Assembly: GCA_964404445.1 (NCBI GenBank)
Contig: CAYOJW010000009.1
Location: 1 to 64,000, forward strand
Length of the DNA stretch: 64,000 nt
DNA from: UBA2336 sp964404445
Lineage (GTDB): Bacteria > Bacteroidota > Bacteroidia > Cytophagales > Cyclobacteriaceae
Direction of reading: 5' to 3'
Shown one piece after another: positions 8,656 to 17,391 of this stretch. The notes beneath the pieces are model-generated. The model was not told the origin of the DNA and made no database searches. It was given only the letters and a program-made list of their open reading frames with translations. A program made the translations under genes and the position numbers. Each line of letters starts with the position of its first letter. Positions within the stretch are counted from its first letter, which is position 1.

Positions 8656-8673
8656 TTCAAAATTTCTTCAAAA
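8656..8673 (+). promoter_or_regulatory. Response-regulator box 2
   Basis: TTCAAAA-TTTC-TTCAAAA is a perfect direct repeat with 11-bp period, directly after the kinase stop and upstream of a T-rich -7 region (about 8680-8690) and the methyltransferase ATG at 8715. Confidence 0.65.
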
Positions 8674-8714
8674 TCGGGTTATTTTTTTGTGCATAACTAT
8701 TTTCTGATAGATGT

Positions 8715-9473
8715 ATGCCGCTAATCGAAGAATTTGACAAACAGGGAAATTGGCTTTTCAGGTACAGAGGTGAATTGCCGCTGATTGTTGTATTGATAGG
8801 TTATGTTCTTTATGCAAGAACAGAGTTTTACCCCGAAACATTTTTTCTGGAAGAAACCGTGTATGAGCCTTACTATGAGGCTGGGTGTTTGCTCATAAGT
8901 TTGTTGGGATTATTCATCAGGATTTATACAGTCGGGCATACGCCTGAAAATACTTCAGGCCGCAATACAGAAAAACAAGTAGCAGACAGCCTGAACACCA
9001 CGGGCGCTTACTCCCTTGTGCGACACCCGCTTTACTTAGGCAATTTCTTCATGTCACTGGGGCCGGTTCTGTTAACCGGAAACTTTAGCTTTTTAATAAT
9101 CTTCTGCCTTTTATTCTGGGTTTACTATGAGCGGATTATGTTTGCAGAGGAAAATTTTTTAAGGAAGAAATTTGGCGAACATTATATAGAATGGGCACAG
9201 AATATACCGCCTTTTCTTCCACGCCACACCCGAAAGAAATTTCTGCGGCCTCAATACAAATTCAGTTGGAAAAAAGTAATCAAAAAAGAAAAGAACGGGC
9301 TGGTAGCAATCTTCCTTATTTTTTCAATCTTCGATATTACCGGAGAGATACTTGAGGGCAGAAGGGATTTCAACTATGTATTTATATTTCTCTGCATTGC
9401 AACCATTATCGCATATTTCATTATCAAGTATATCAAGTCAAGAATGACTACTTTGAATGAATCGCAGCGATAA
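8715..9473 (+). CDS. ICMT/PEMT-type membrane methyltransferase
   Basis: A 252-residue integral membrane protein of the isoprenylcysteine carboxyl methyltransferase/phospholipid methyltransferase superfamily. The hallmark C-terminal region is visible: GAYSLVRHPLYLGNFF, which lines the SAM site, and later YYERIMFAEENFLRKKFGEHY. Hydrophobic helices precede and separate these motifs, and two more lie in a C-terminal extension past the conserved core (about residues 190-245). The substrate in bacteria is usually a lipid, and the adjacent PAP2 phosphatase and shared regulator box suggest envelope lipid modification. The extension is longer than in the simplest members. Confidence 0.85.
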   Translation: MPLIEEFDKQGNWLFRYRGELPLIVVLIGYVLYARTEFYPETFFLEETVYEPYYEAGCLLISLLGLFIRIYTVGHTPENTSGRNTEKQVADSLNTTGAYSLVRHPLYLGNFFMSLGPVLLTGNFSFLIIFCLLFWVYYERIMFAEENFLRKKFGEHYIEWAQNIPPFLPRHTRKKFLRPQYKFSWKKVIKKEKNGLVAIFLIFSIFDITGEILEGRRDFNYVFIFLCIATIIAYFIIKYIKSRMTTLNESQR

Positions 9474-9491
9474 TTCAAAATTCCTTCTAAA
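9474..9491 (+). promoter_or_regulatory. Response-regulator box 3
   Basis: TTCAAAA-TTCC-TTCTAAA is a direct repeat with 11-bp period and one change, starting immediately after the stop of the methyltransferase gene and about 30 nt before the PAP2 gene. Confidence 0.55.
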
Positions 9492-9520
9492 TCTGCTTAG
9501 ACATTGCATTAAAAAATGCA

Positions 9521-10237
9521 ATGAGAAAAACTGCATTATTACCAGTGCTGATACTGGTTCTTCAACCTTGCTTTGCTCAACATTCCGACAGCATTTTTCT
9601 TACAGCGAATACATTCAGCAAGTCTTTGTTTCCTAAAAACAAGTTCGTTCTTAAACCGCATTACTATCCGGCCACGTTAATTGCTTCGGGCTTTGCGTTG
9701 AGTGGGAATCACCCGGAGTCCGTTAAAAACGAAATCGTTGAAGAGCGGAACGAACATTTAAGTAATTTCAGAACGCACGTAGATGATTATTTACAATTCA
9801 GCCCGATAGCCATCGCGTACGGACTTGACGCATTTGGTGTTAAATCCAAAACCGATATACAAAACCGAACGGTAATTTTAATAAAAGGAGAATTATGCGT
9901 TGGTCTGGTTACACAAGTTTTAAAACGCACCACGCACGTACAGCGACCCGATTTTTCAGATTATCATTCGTTCCCTTCGGGGCACACTGCTCAGGCTTTT
10001 GCCGCAGCAACCTTTTTGAGCGAAGAATACGGACACCGGTTTAAGTGGATGCCTTATGTTTCATACGGCATAGCCACATCGGTCGGCTTTTTGCGAATGG
10101 CAAACAACAAACATTACATAAGCGATGTGTTGGTAGGCGCTGGCATAGGCGTTTTATCCATGAAAGTTTCGTACTGGACGCACCAATACAAGTGGAACAA
10201 AAAGAGAAATTCAAACTTTCTTCGAAATCGGAAATAA
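9521..10237 (+). CDS. PAP2-family lipid phosphatase
   Basis: A 238-residue exported phosphatase with a signal peptide (MRKTALLPVLILVLQPCFAQ). The three-part acid phosphatase motif is complete: K-x6-RP in LKRTTHVQRPD, PSGH in YHSFPSGHTAQAF, and R-x5-H-x3-D in LRMANNKHYISDV. Relatives remove phosphate from undecaprenyl pyrophosphate, phosphatidate or lipid A. The location between an envelope methyltransferase and a PepSY-like lipoprotein, all behind the same regulator box, favours a periplasmic-face lipid substrate, but the specific one is unknown. The 3' end carries regulator box 4 for the next gene. Confidence 0.9.
   Translation: MRKTALLPVLILVLQPCFAQHSDSIFLTANTFSKSLFPKNKFVLKPHYYPATLIASGFALSGNHPESVKNEIVEERNEHLSNFRTHVDDYLQFSPIAIAYGLDAFGVKSKTDIQNRTVILIKGELCVGLVTQVLKRTTHVQRPDFSDYHSFPSGHTAQAFAAATFLSEEYGHRFKWMPYVSYGIATSVGFLRMANNKHYISDVLVGAGIGVLSMKVSYWTHQYKWNKKRNSNFLRNRK
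10210..10227 (+). promoter_or_regulatory. Response-regulator box 4
   Basis: TTCAAAC-TTTC-TTCGAAA is a direct repeat with 11-bp period and two changes from the consensus. It lies inside the last codons of the PAP2 gene. A -7-like TAAACTTTG follows, then the lipoprotein gene at 10269. Confidence 0.55.
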
Positions 10238-10268
10238 ACTTTGATTCATAAACTTAAAAACTATTCAC

Positions 10269-10685
10269 ATGAAACAATTAGCAATTCTTCTGATCGCAGT
10301 GATGATGGCATCATGCACCAACGCACAAAAAGTAAAAGACAAAGAAGTTCCGGCAGTTGTAAAATCGGCTTTGCAGAAAAGCTATCCCAACGCCAAGGAG
10401 TTGAGCTGGGAAAAAGAAAACGACAACTACGAAGCATCGTTTGAAGTGGACGATACTGATTATTCGCTGCTGATTGACGCTTCGGGCAATATTCTTGAAA
10501 CAGAAGTTGAAATAAACATTGATGAACTTCCTGCAAAAACGAAAGCGTACATTTCTCAAAACCATGCAGGGCAGAAAATAAAAGAAGCCGCAAAAATCAC
10601 TAACAGTAAAGGTGTTGTTACTTACGAAGTCGAAATCAAAGGCAAAGACTTAATTTTTGACAGCAATGGGGATTTATTAAAGTAG
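10269..10685 (+). CDS. PepSY-like lipoprotein
   Basis: A 138-residue exported protein with a lipoprotein signal (MKQLAILLIAVMMASC, lipobox MASC). The body contains two repeats of the PepSY-like/BLIP-like fold, each with a pattern such as AKELSWEKENDNYEASFEVDDTDYSLLIDASG, as in the Bacteroidota family often annotated PepSY-like. These proteins are commonly strongly induced by two-component systems, and here the gene follows a regulator box. Function is unknown; binding to a peptide or envelope protein is inference. Confidence 0.85.
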   Translation: MKQLAILLIAVMMASCTNAQKVKDKEVPAVVKSALQKSYPNAKELSWEKENDNYEASFEVDDTDYSLLIDASGNILETEVEINIDELPAKTKAYISQNHAGQKIKEAAKITNSKGVVTYEVEIKGKDLIFDSNGDLLK

Positions 10686-10712
10686 AAACGAAGGAGGGGA
10701 AATAAAAAGGTA

Positions 10713-13136
10713 ATGATTAAAATAACATCAAGAATAATATTCATCATAAAAGCATTTGTCTTTTTTTCTTTTAGTGTTTCATTCGCACAAACCACATCGG
10801 CAACACTTTCGGGCATTGTAAAAGACAAGAAAAATAAAACCGCTTTACCGTTTGTAAACATTGTTTTAAAAACGGAAAAAGACAGCGCATTTGTAACCGG
10901 AACCGTTACCAACGAAGAAGGCCGATTCACGCTTTCAGGCGTTAAGCCCAACCATTATTTATTGGAAGTTTCTTTTATCGGCTACACTACCAAACGGCAA
11001 TTGCTTTTCGTGGGAAACCTTTCCGAATTTCTGGATATAACAACGGTTGAATTGGAAGAAAACATAACCACACTATCGGAAGTAGTTGTTACCGGCAAGC
11101 AGGATGACGTAAGCGAACAAATGGATAAGAAAACGTACTCTATCGAAAACAATATCAGTCAAAGTGGCGGTTCTGTTTTGCAGGCCGTGCAAAATTTACC
11201 GGGTATTACCGTTCAGGACGGCAAAGTGCAATTACGCGGTAACGATAAAGTAACCATTCTCATTGACGGCAAACAAACAGCATTAACCGGCTTTGGTAGC
11301 CAAACCGGGTTAGACAATATTCCGTCTTCATCCATCGAAAAAATTGAAATCATTAATAATCCATCCTCAAAATATGATGCCAACGGAAACGCAGGGATTA
11401 TCAATATCATAATGAAGAAAAACAAACAAGAGGGCTTTAACGGAAAAGTTGGTTTCACAACAGGTCTGGGCGCTTTATGGATCCGCAAAGAAAACCTACC
11501 CACGATAAGGCCGCAATACCGGGCTACACCTAAAGTAAATCCTTCGCTTACGCTCAACTACCGGAAAAATAAAGTGAATGTATTTTTACAGGCCGATAAC
11601 TTATATACCGAAACACTCAACAAAAATGAATTTGTAACCCGCACGTACGATGACGGAATCATCATCAAACAACAATTAAAGCGAAACCGCAACACCAATT
11701 TCTTTACATCAAAAGCGGGAGTAGATTGGCATATCGATGAACACAATACATTAACCGTTTCGGGTTTGTTCGGAAGCGAAAAAATAATTGACCGGGGCGA
11801 CCAGCCGTTTTTTAATACTGACTTATCAGAGAGGCTTCGGCTTTGGCAATTTTTTGAAGATGAGTTGAAAACAACCGTCATGGCAACAGCAGCCTATCAG
11901 CATAAGTTTAAGCAGGCAGGGCATTTATTGAATGTAGGTTTCAATTACACGTTTCACCGCGAAGACGAAAAATATTTCTATGACAATTACTTGCCATCAT
12001 CAACCGGAACGGACGCTTTCAAATTACTTTCGGATGAGCAGGTTTATGATTTCAATCTCGATTACATAAAACCCTTGAAGCACGGACGAATTGAAACAGG
12101 CATAAAGCTGCGCAACAGGATTATCCCCACAAACATGGATTTCAGACCCGGTGAAAATTCCGTGCTGGATGTAAGCGCAGGCGGTTGGGCTACGTACAAA
12201 GAATTGATACCCGCATTGTATAGCAACTATGTTTTTGAAAATACAACGTGGGAAGCAGAGTTAGGATTAAGAGTAGAGTATGTGAACATCAACTGTGAAG
12301 TAAACCCCGATCACAGCACTTACAAAAGTGACGGATACGATTACACACAGCCGTTTCCTAATTTCAGGTTAGCGTATAAAATCAATGACGCAAACAAACT
12401 TTCATTGTTCTACAACCGAAGAGTTGACCGACCGAATGAAGTGGACATTCGTATTTTCCCTAAGTACGATGACGCTGAAATAATTAAAGTCGGAAACCCT
12501 GCATTACGACCACAGTTTACCAACGCAGTTGAGTTAGGCTATAAAACAAGCTGGCAAAACGGCTATTTTTATTCAGGCGTATATCACCGCTTTGCCGATG
12601 GCACAATAACAAGGATTTCAACGATCGTTCCTAACAACACATTGATTTATGCCATATTTCAAAATGCGGGGAAAAGTCGGAACACAGGTTTGGAAATCGT
12701 GCTTTCGCAGGACATTGCAAAATGGTATGCGTTCAATTTCAATGCGAACGTTTACTACAACCAAATAGATGCTTTCACAGTTGAGAATCTATACCCAACT
12801 CCGCATACATTTTCAGCCGGCAAACAAACAATCTATTCGGGCAATGTAAAACTGAATAACAATTTTCATCTGCCCAAAAAATTTGAAATGCAGGTTACAG
12901 CAGTCTGGTTAGCGCCCGACATTATCCCCCAAGGAAAAATTGCTCAACGGTTTTCGTTAGATTTGGGAGTTAAGAAATCCATTCAAAAAGGGAAAGGCGA
13001 ATTGTTTTTCAATGCCAACGACTTGTTGAATACCATGATTATCAAAAAAGACATTCAGGGCAATGGTTTCAATTACACGACTTCCGATTATTACGAAACA
13101 CAGGTCGTTCGCTTAGGGTACAGTTACAAATTTTAA
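10713..13136 (+). CDS. TonB-dependent outer membrane receptor
   Basis: An 807-residue outer membrane protein. After the signal peptide (to about residue 25) comes a carboxypeptidase-D regulatory-like domain (TLSGIVKDKKNKTALPFVNI), a plug domain (about 120-230, with LRGNDKVTILIDGKQ and IEIINNPSSKYDANG) and a beta-barrel of the OMP_b-brl_3 type ending in the aromatic YSYKF. This subfamily often lacks a SusD partner, and none is present here. The gene follows the PepSY-like lipoprotein by 27 nt and has an AGGAGG-like run 15 nt before the ATG, unusual in this phylum. It is probably transcribed from box 4. The substrate is unknown. Confidence 0.93.
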   Translation: MIKITSRIIFIIKAFVFFSFSVSFAQTTSATLSGIVKDKKNKTALPFVNIVLKTEKDSAFVTGTVTNEEGRFTLSGVKPNHYLLEVSFIGYTTKRQLLFVGNLSEFLDITTVELEENITTLSEVVVTGKQDDVSEQMDKKTYSIENNISQSGGSVLQAVQNLPGITVQDGKVQLRGNDKVTILIDGKQTALTGFGSQTGLDNIPSSSIEKIEIINNPSSKYDANGNAGIINIIMKKNKQEGFNGKVGFTTGLGALWIRKENLPTIRPQYRATPKVNPSLTLNYRKNKVNVFLQADNLYTETLNKNEFVTRTYDDGIIIKQQLKRNRNTNFFTSKAGVDWHIDEHNTLTVSGLFGSEKIIDRGDQPFFNTDLSERLRLWQFFEDELKTTVMATAAYQHKFKQAGHLLNVGFNYTFHREDEKYFYDNYLPSSTGTDAFKLLSDEQVYDFNLDYIKPLKHGRIETGIKLRNRIIPTNMDFRPGENSVLDVSAGGWATYKELIPALYSNYVFENTTWEAELGLRVEYVNINCEVNPDHSTYKSDGYDYTQPFPNFRLAYKINDANKLSLFYNRRVDRPNEVDIRIFPKYDDAEIIKVGNPALRPQFTNAVELGYKTSWQNGYFYSGVYHRFADGTITRISTIVPNNTLIYAIFQNAGKSRNTGLEIVLSQDIAKWYAFNFNANVYYNQIDAFTVENLYPTPHTFSAGKQTIYSGNVKLNNNFHLPKKFEMQVTAVWLAPDIIPQGKIAQRFSLDLGVKKSIQKGKGELFFNANDLLNTMIIKKDIQGNGFNYTTSDYYETQVVRLGYSYKF

Positions 13137-13140
13137 AACT

Positions 13141-13554
13141 ATGTGGTGGATTTATGCAATACTATCAGCCCTGTTTGCATCGCTCACAGCAATTTTTGCC
13201 AAGCTGGGTGTTGCAAACATTAATTCAAATCTTGCAACAGGCGTTAGAACAATTGTTGTGCTTATCATGATCTGGACAATTACACTTGCACGAGGTGAAG
13301 CAAAAGGGATCAGCACGTTATCGAAACAAAACATTATCTTCTTAATTATTTCAGGAGTTGCCACAGGCTTATCGTGGATATTTTATTTTAAAGCCCTGCA
13401 AGTTGGCAATGTTTCGCAAGTGGCAGCCATCGACAAACTTAGTGTAGCCCTCACCATAATTCTTGCGATTATTTTCTTAGGTGAACCGCTTACTTTGAAA
13501 ACAGCAATCGGTGCAGGCTTAATTATCGCAGGGACTTTGGTTATGATTTCGTAA
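13141..13554 (+). CDS. Half-size EamA-family transporter
   Basis: A 137-residue membrane protein with about five hydrophobic helices and the EamA signature near its end (FLGEPLTLKTAIGAGLIIAGTL). Full EamA/DMT transporters carry two such halves; the single-unit members are thought to act as dimers. It begins 4 nt after the TonB receptor stop, so it is the last gene of the regulator-linked operon. A hairpin terminator follows. Substrate unknown. Confidence 0.88.
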   Translation: MWWIYAILSALFASLTAIFAKLGVANINSNLATGVRTIVVLIMIWTITLARGEAKGISTLSKQNIIFLIISGVATGLSWIFYFKALQVGNVSQVAAIDKLSVALTIILAIIFLGEPLTLKTAIGAGLIIAGTLVMIS

Positions 13555-13590
13555 GTATAGAAATCTCAACTTACAAGACAAGAAAATAAA

Positions 13591-13624
13591 AAAGCCCCGC
13601 GAAATCTTCATTCCACAGGGCTTT
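13591..13624. terminator. Bidirectional terminator
   Basis: AAAGCCC (13591-13597) and GGGCTTT (13618-13624) can pair, with A-rich sequence on the left and T-rich sequence on the right. It sits between the convergent EamA and M13 peptidase genes and can serve both. Confidence 0.6.
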
Positions 13625-13645
13625 CACTTTTAATTCAATCACATC

Positions 13646-15661
13646 TTACCAAACCACAATCCGTTCGTTTTCGGGTTTATACATTTTATCGCCTTCTTTC
13701 ACATCAAACGCTTCGTAGAATGGTGTAAAGTTCATGAGCGGGCCGTTTACACGCCACTTGGCCGGTGAGTGTGGATTGGTGTTTACATACATACGCAAAA
13801 ACTCATCTCTTGTTTTCACGCGCCATATCCGCGCAATCGAAATAAAGAAACGCTGGTCGGGTGTGAAGCCGTCTAACTTCTCATTGCTTTGTCCCTGTTC
13901 CGTTAGTTTAAAGGCATCGTAGGCAATGGCTATCCCTGCAATGTCGGCCGTGTTCTCGCCTACTGTTAACGCGCCTTTCACGTGTACCGAATCCAACACG
14001 GTAAACTGGTTGTACTGATCAATCACTTGTTGCGTACGGGCTTTGAATTTTTCAAAATCATCTTTCGTCCACCAGTTTTTCACGTTGCCGTTTTTATCAA
14101 ACTGCGCACCCTGATCATCGAACGAGTGTGTGATCTCATGACCGATTACCATACCAATGCCGCCATAGTTCAACGCATCATCGGCATACAAATCGAAATA
14201 CGGAGGTTGTAAAATGCCTGCAGGGAAAACAATTTCGTTTAGCGGAGGGTTGTTGTAAGCCGTTACCGTAGGCGGAGTAGTGTGCCACTCGGTGCGATCG
14301 ACCGGCTGACCGATTTTCGCAATGTTATAGCGGTAGTTATTTTCGTTGGCCGATAAGCGGTTCTCAAAATATGTGTCGCGTTTTACCTCCACATCCGAGT
14401 AATCGCGCCACTTATCCGGGTAACCGATTTTCTCAGTAAAGGCATAGAGTTTTTCTTTTGCTTTGGTTTTGGTGGAATCGCTCATCCAGTCTAAGTTATC
14501 GATGCGCGTTTCAAAAGCTTTTTTCAGATTATCAACCAGCACACGCATACGTTGTTTGGCTTCTTCCGGAAAATATTTTTTCACATACAACTGTGCCAAT
14601 GCGTGCCCCAGCGAGCGATCGACCGCTTCGGTAATCTCTTCCGCACGCGGTTTCTGCACGGCCTGTCCGGTTAAGATTTTTGAATACGCAAACGATACAT
14701 CTGAAAACGGCTTGCTTAAAAAATTAGCAAACGTGTTGATGGATTTCGCTTTCAGGTAAATTTTCCAGTCGTTAATGGAAACAGATTTCAACAGTTTATT
14801 GAGTTGATCGTAATAAGCAGGTTGTTGCATATTCACCGAATCTACTTTCGCACCCAGGTTGTCAAGCAACGTAGCCCAGCCAATGTCAGGTTGTTTTTTG
14901 GCAATATCGGCAACGGCTAATTTGTTGTAGTTCGTCTGCACATTTCTGCGTTCGATATTCGTTTTGTGCGATGTGGCTAATTGCTTCTCAATTCCATAAA
15001 CCACTTCAGCATTTTTTGTTGCGGCAGCGGCATCCGAGCCGGTTAATTCAAACAACGCGGCAATGTATTTTTTATACGCTGTTTGAATGGCTACGGTAGA
15101 TGAATCGCTTCTGAAATAATAATCGCGTTCAGGCAGACCAATTCCGGTTTGCGACAGGTTTACAATGTTTACCGAACTTCGCCTCGAATCGGGACCAACA
15201 TAAAATCCAATGATGGAACCATTGCCTACCTTTTGTTCTTCGGCCACAAATTTTATCAATGAAGGCACATCGGGAATGGCATCAATGTGTGTCAGCGTGG
15301 GTTTGATCGGTTCGTAACCACGTTTGTTAATGGTTGCCGTGTCTATTCCCGAAGCATAAAAATCCCCAACTTTTTGTTCAATGCTTCCTGCCGCATTATT
15401 AGCTTGCGAAACACTGTCTAATATCCCTTGCATACGGATGCGTTGCGGAAAGTTCAAAAATGAATACGAACCTACACCAGTTTGACTGGCCGGTATTTGT
15501 ACGCTGTCGTACCATATTCCGTTAACGTAAGTAAAGAAATCATCGCCCGGTTTTTTGGTTTCGTCAATGCCGGTTATCACAACACGCTTTTCATCGGCCG
15601 CTTGTTTGCCACAGGCTACGGCCAACAATAACATAACTAAAAAATAACAGAGTTTTTTCAT
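13646..15661 (-). CDS. M13-family zinc metallopeptidase, lipoprotein
   Basis: A 671-residue neprilysin/PepO-like peptidase. The signal is a lipoprotein type (MKKLCYFLVMLLLAVACG, lipobox AVAC), so it is probably anchored in the envelope. The C-terminal catalytic domain carries HEITHSFDDQG (zinc ligands in HExxH) and GENTADIAG (third ligand Glu), preceded by NPPLNEIVFPAGILQPP, a conserved M13 stretch. The N-terminal M13 domain fills residues 35-420. The C-terminus ends ERIVVW where the family usually ends near CxVW. Likely degrades oligopeptides outside the inner membrane. Confidence 0.95.
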   Translation of the reverse strand: MKKLCYFLVMLLLAVACGKQAADEKRVVITGIDETKKPGDDFFTYVNGIWYDSVQIPASQTGVGSYSFLNFPQRIRMQGILDSVSQANNAAGSIEQKVGDFYASGIDTATINKRGYEPIKPTLTHIDAIPDVPSLIKFVAEEQKVGNGSIIGFYVGPDSRRSSVNIVNLSQTGIGLPERDYYFRSDSSTVAIQTAYKKYIAALFELTGSDAAAATKNAEVVYGIEKQLATSHKTNIERRNVQTNYNKLAVADIAKKQPDIGWATLLDNLGAKVDSVNMQQPAYYDQLNKLLKSVSINDWKIYLKAKSINTFANFLSKPFSDVSFAYSKILTGQAVQKPRAEEITEAVDRSLGHALAQLYVKKYFPEEAKQRMRVLVDNLKKAFETRIDNLDWMSDSTKTKAKEKLYAFTEKIGYPDKWRDYSDVEVKRDTYFENRLSANENNYRYNIAKIGQPVDRTEWHTTPPTVTAYNNPPLNEIVFPAGILQPPYFDLYADDALNYGGIGMVIGHEITHSFDDQGAQFDKNGNVKNWWTKDDFEKFKARTQQVIDQYNQFTVLDSVHVKGALTVGENTADIAGIAIAYDAFKLTEQGQSNEKLDGFTPDQRFFISIARIWRVKTRDEFLRMYVNTNPHSPAKWRVNGPLMNFTPFYEAFDVKEGDKMYKPENERIVVW

Positions 15662-15973
15662 GGTGAGGAGGTTTATCGGTAAATCGTATGGTTAGTTAAG
15701 GTGAAAGTTGTCTTTAAAATCAACCGCGAACAACCTCGATTTTATCGTTTACGTACCGGTTGGGTTAAACGGTTATTAAAAGGTATAAAGCGGTACGGAG
15801 CAACCTTAATCTTCAGGAAACAGGCATTTCTAACCACAAACGTAACTTCACACCATAGAATGCGTTCAAAAACCGAAACTGTTAACCATGTCAAAATACA
15901 CTTCACCGCTTTTTTATTTTAGATTAACAGAGGGCATGAATGTTGTGTGAGAAAAATGTTGTAAACTTATCCA
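15662..15973. other. Intergenic region, no gene seen
   Basis: About 310 bases between divergent genes. A short frame at 15701-15922 has no family resemblance and is probably not coding. Promoters for both neighbours presumably lie here, but I find no convincing TTG/TAnnTTTG pair. Confidence 0.4.
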
Positions 15974-16600
15974 ATGGTGCGCATTGTACTCTTACTGTTA
16001 CTGGGTATGCTTTCACACGTAGTGACAGGTCAAAGCCCTGCCTCGCCTGTCGCGTATGAAGTTGTGCGGCAAGACCCTAAAATTACGTTGTACGAACGCT
16101 GGACTGATTTTCCGGGCACAACTACCAAAGCCCGCGACTTAAAAATTGTCTTTTATGCGAACGTAACACCCGAAAAAATGTTCGCCATGGTTACGGAAGA
16201 AAAAAATCTCAAAACGTGGCAGAAAAACCTGGAAGAGTATAAAACATACCCACATACGGACGATACCCACTGGTATGTATATAGCTATTTTAAAATGCCC
16301 TGGCCGCTCACCAACCAGGATTATTACGCCCGTTACCATGTAGTGAGCAAATCGGCAGTTAAAATCGTGCTTGAATTTTCGCCTGCCGAAAACCTAAAAA
16401 CAGCCCCGTTGCGCGATAAGGTAGATCGTATGCCAGCGTACGGAAAGTGGGTGATTGAGAAAACCTCCAGCGGGAAATCGAAGGTAACTTATACCATTAC
16501 CGGTAAACCGGTGAACGTTCCGCGTGCCGTTACCGATAACTTAGTGCGCAACAATTTTATGAACACCATCAACGAGCTGATTACCGTTGCCGAGAAATGA
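15974..16600 (+). CDS. Exported START/SRPBCC-domain protein
   Basis: A 208-residue protein with a signal peptide (MVRIVLLLLLGMLSHVVTGQ) followed by a START-like lipid-binding fold: WQKNLEEYKT, then WYVYSYFKMPWPLTNQDYYARY, then a C-terminal helix (NLVRNNFMNTINELITVA). The WPLxNRD-like stretch is typical of bacterial START proteins. The secreted location suggests binding a hydrophobic ligand in the periplasm; no ligand is evident. The next gene starts 22 nt downstream and may share its transcript. Confidence 0.8.
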   Translation: MVRIVLLLLLGMLSHVVTGQSPASPVAYEVVRQDPKITLYERWTDFPGTTTKARDLKIVFYANVTPEKMFAMVTEEKNLKTWQKNLEEYKTYPHTDDTHWYVYSYFKMPWPLTNQDYYARYHVVSKSAVKIVLEFSPAENLKTAPLRDKVDRMPAYGKWVIEKTSSGKSKVTYTITGKPVNVPRAVTDNLVRNNFMNTINELITVAEK

Positions 16601-16622
16601 GAGAATTCACTATATTAGGAGC

Positions 16623-17276
16623 ATGAAAAAAACCGCTACACTCTTTGTTTTATGCCTGATCGCGCTGAGTGCATATAGTCAGGAGTCGCGCCCGTTTGAA
16701 AATGAAGTTAAAAATCTCGTTGCAAAAGATTCGCTCATTACAAACCGACAAAACATTATCCTGTTCACGGGCAGTTCAAGCATTGCTTACTGGAAAGATG
16801 TGCAGGATTACTTTCCGGAACATAACGTAGTAAACCGTGGCTTTGGCGGATCAACCATGCGCGATCTGGTGTATTACACACCCCAGGTGATCATCCCCTA
16901 CAACCCGAAAACTATTTTCATTTACGAAGGCGATAACGATGTTAACGCAGGCCATAGCCTGAAAAATATTCTCGCTTCTGCCGATACCGTACTGGCCGCC
17001 ATCCGCACACATTTTCCGCCAACGGTAAAAGTTTATTTCATTGCCGCAAAACCCAGTGTGGCGCGCTGGCATCTGCAAAAACAGTACATCGGCTACAACA
17101 AAGCCTTAAAAGCCTGGACAAAAAATAAAAACAACGTGTTTTTTGTTGATGTCTGGACACCGATGATGGACAAAAACGGCAACGTGCGAAAAGATTTATT
17201 CATTGACGACAACCTGCACATGAATAAAAAAGGATACGCGATCTGGGCTGAGGTACTAAAACCTTATGTTGATTAG
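16623..17276 (+). CDS. SGNH/GDSL-family hydrolase
   Basis: A 217-residue secreted esterase-like protein. The start is the ATG at 16623 because it gives a clean signal peptide (MKKTATLFVLCLIALSAYSQ); a longer frame begins at 16587 inside the previous gene. Conserved blocks are visible: block I FTGSSSIAYW with the nucleophile Ser, block II NRGFGGSTM, block III YEGDNDV with Asn, and block V DNLHMNKKGY with Asp and His. Relatives remove acetyl or acyl groups from carbohydrates or lipids. Substrate unknown. Confidence 0.88.
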   Translation: MKKTATLFVLCLIALSAYSQESRPFENEVKNLVAKDSLITNRQNIILFTGSSSIAYWKDVQDYFPEHNVVNRGFGGSTMRDLVYYTPQVIIPYNPKTIFIYEGDNDVNAGHSLKNILASADTVLAAIRTHFPPTVKVYFIAAKPSVARWHLQKQYIGYNKALKAWTKNKNNVFFVDVWTPMMDKNGNVRKDLFIDDNLHMNKKGYAIWAEVLKPYVD

Positions 17277-17307
17277 ATAACATTGTATCGCCCGGTGTAT
17301 TACCCAC

Positions 17308-17338
17308 TTGCGCAACATTTTTATTTTTTATATCTTCC
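17308..17338 (+). promoter_or_regulatory. Promoter of the nfeD-flotillin pair
   Basis: TTG (17308-17310), 20 nt of A/T-rich spacer, then TATCTTCC (17331-17338), a partial TAnnTTTG match. The NfeD gene starts 54 nt downstream. Confidence 0.4.
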
Positions 17339-17391
17339 GAAAACCGGGTTACAACAAAAGTAACCTGCCAATAAACCGCTAAAAAATAACC

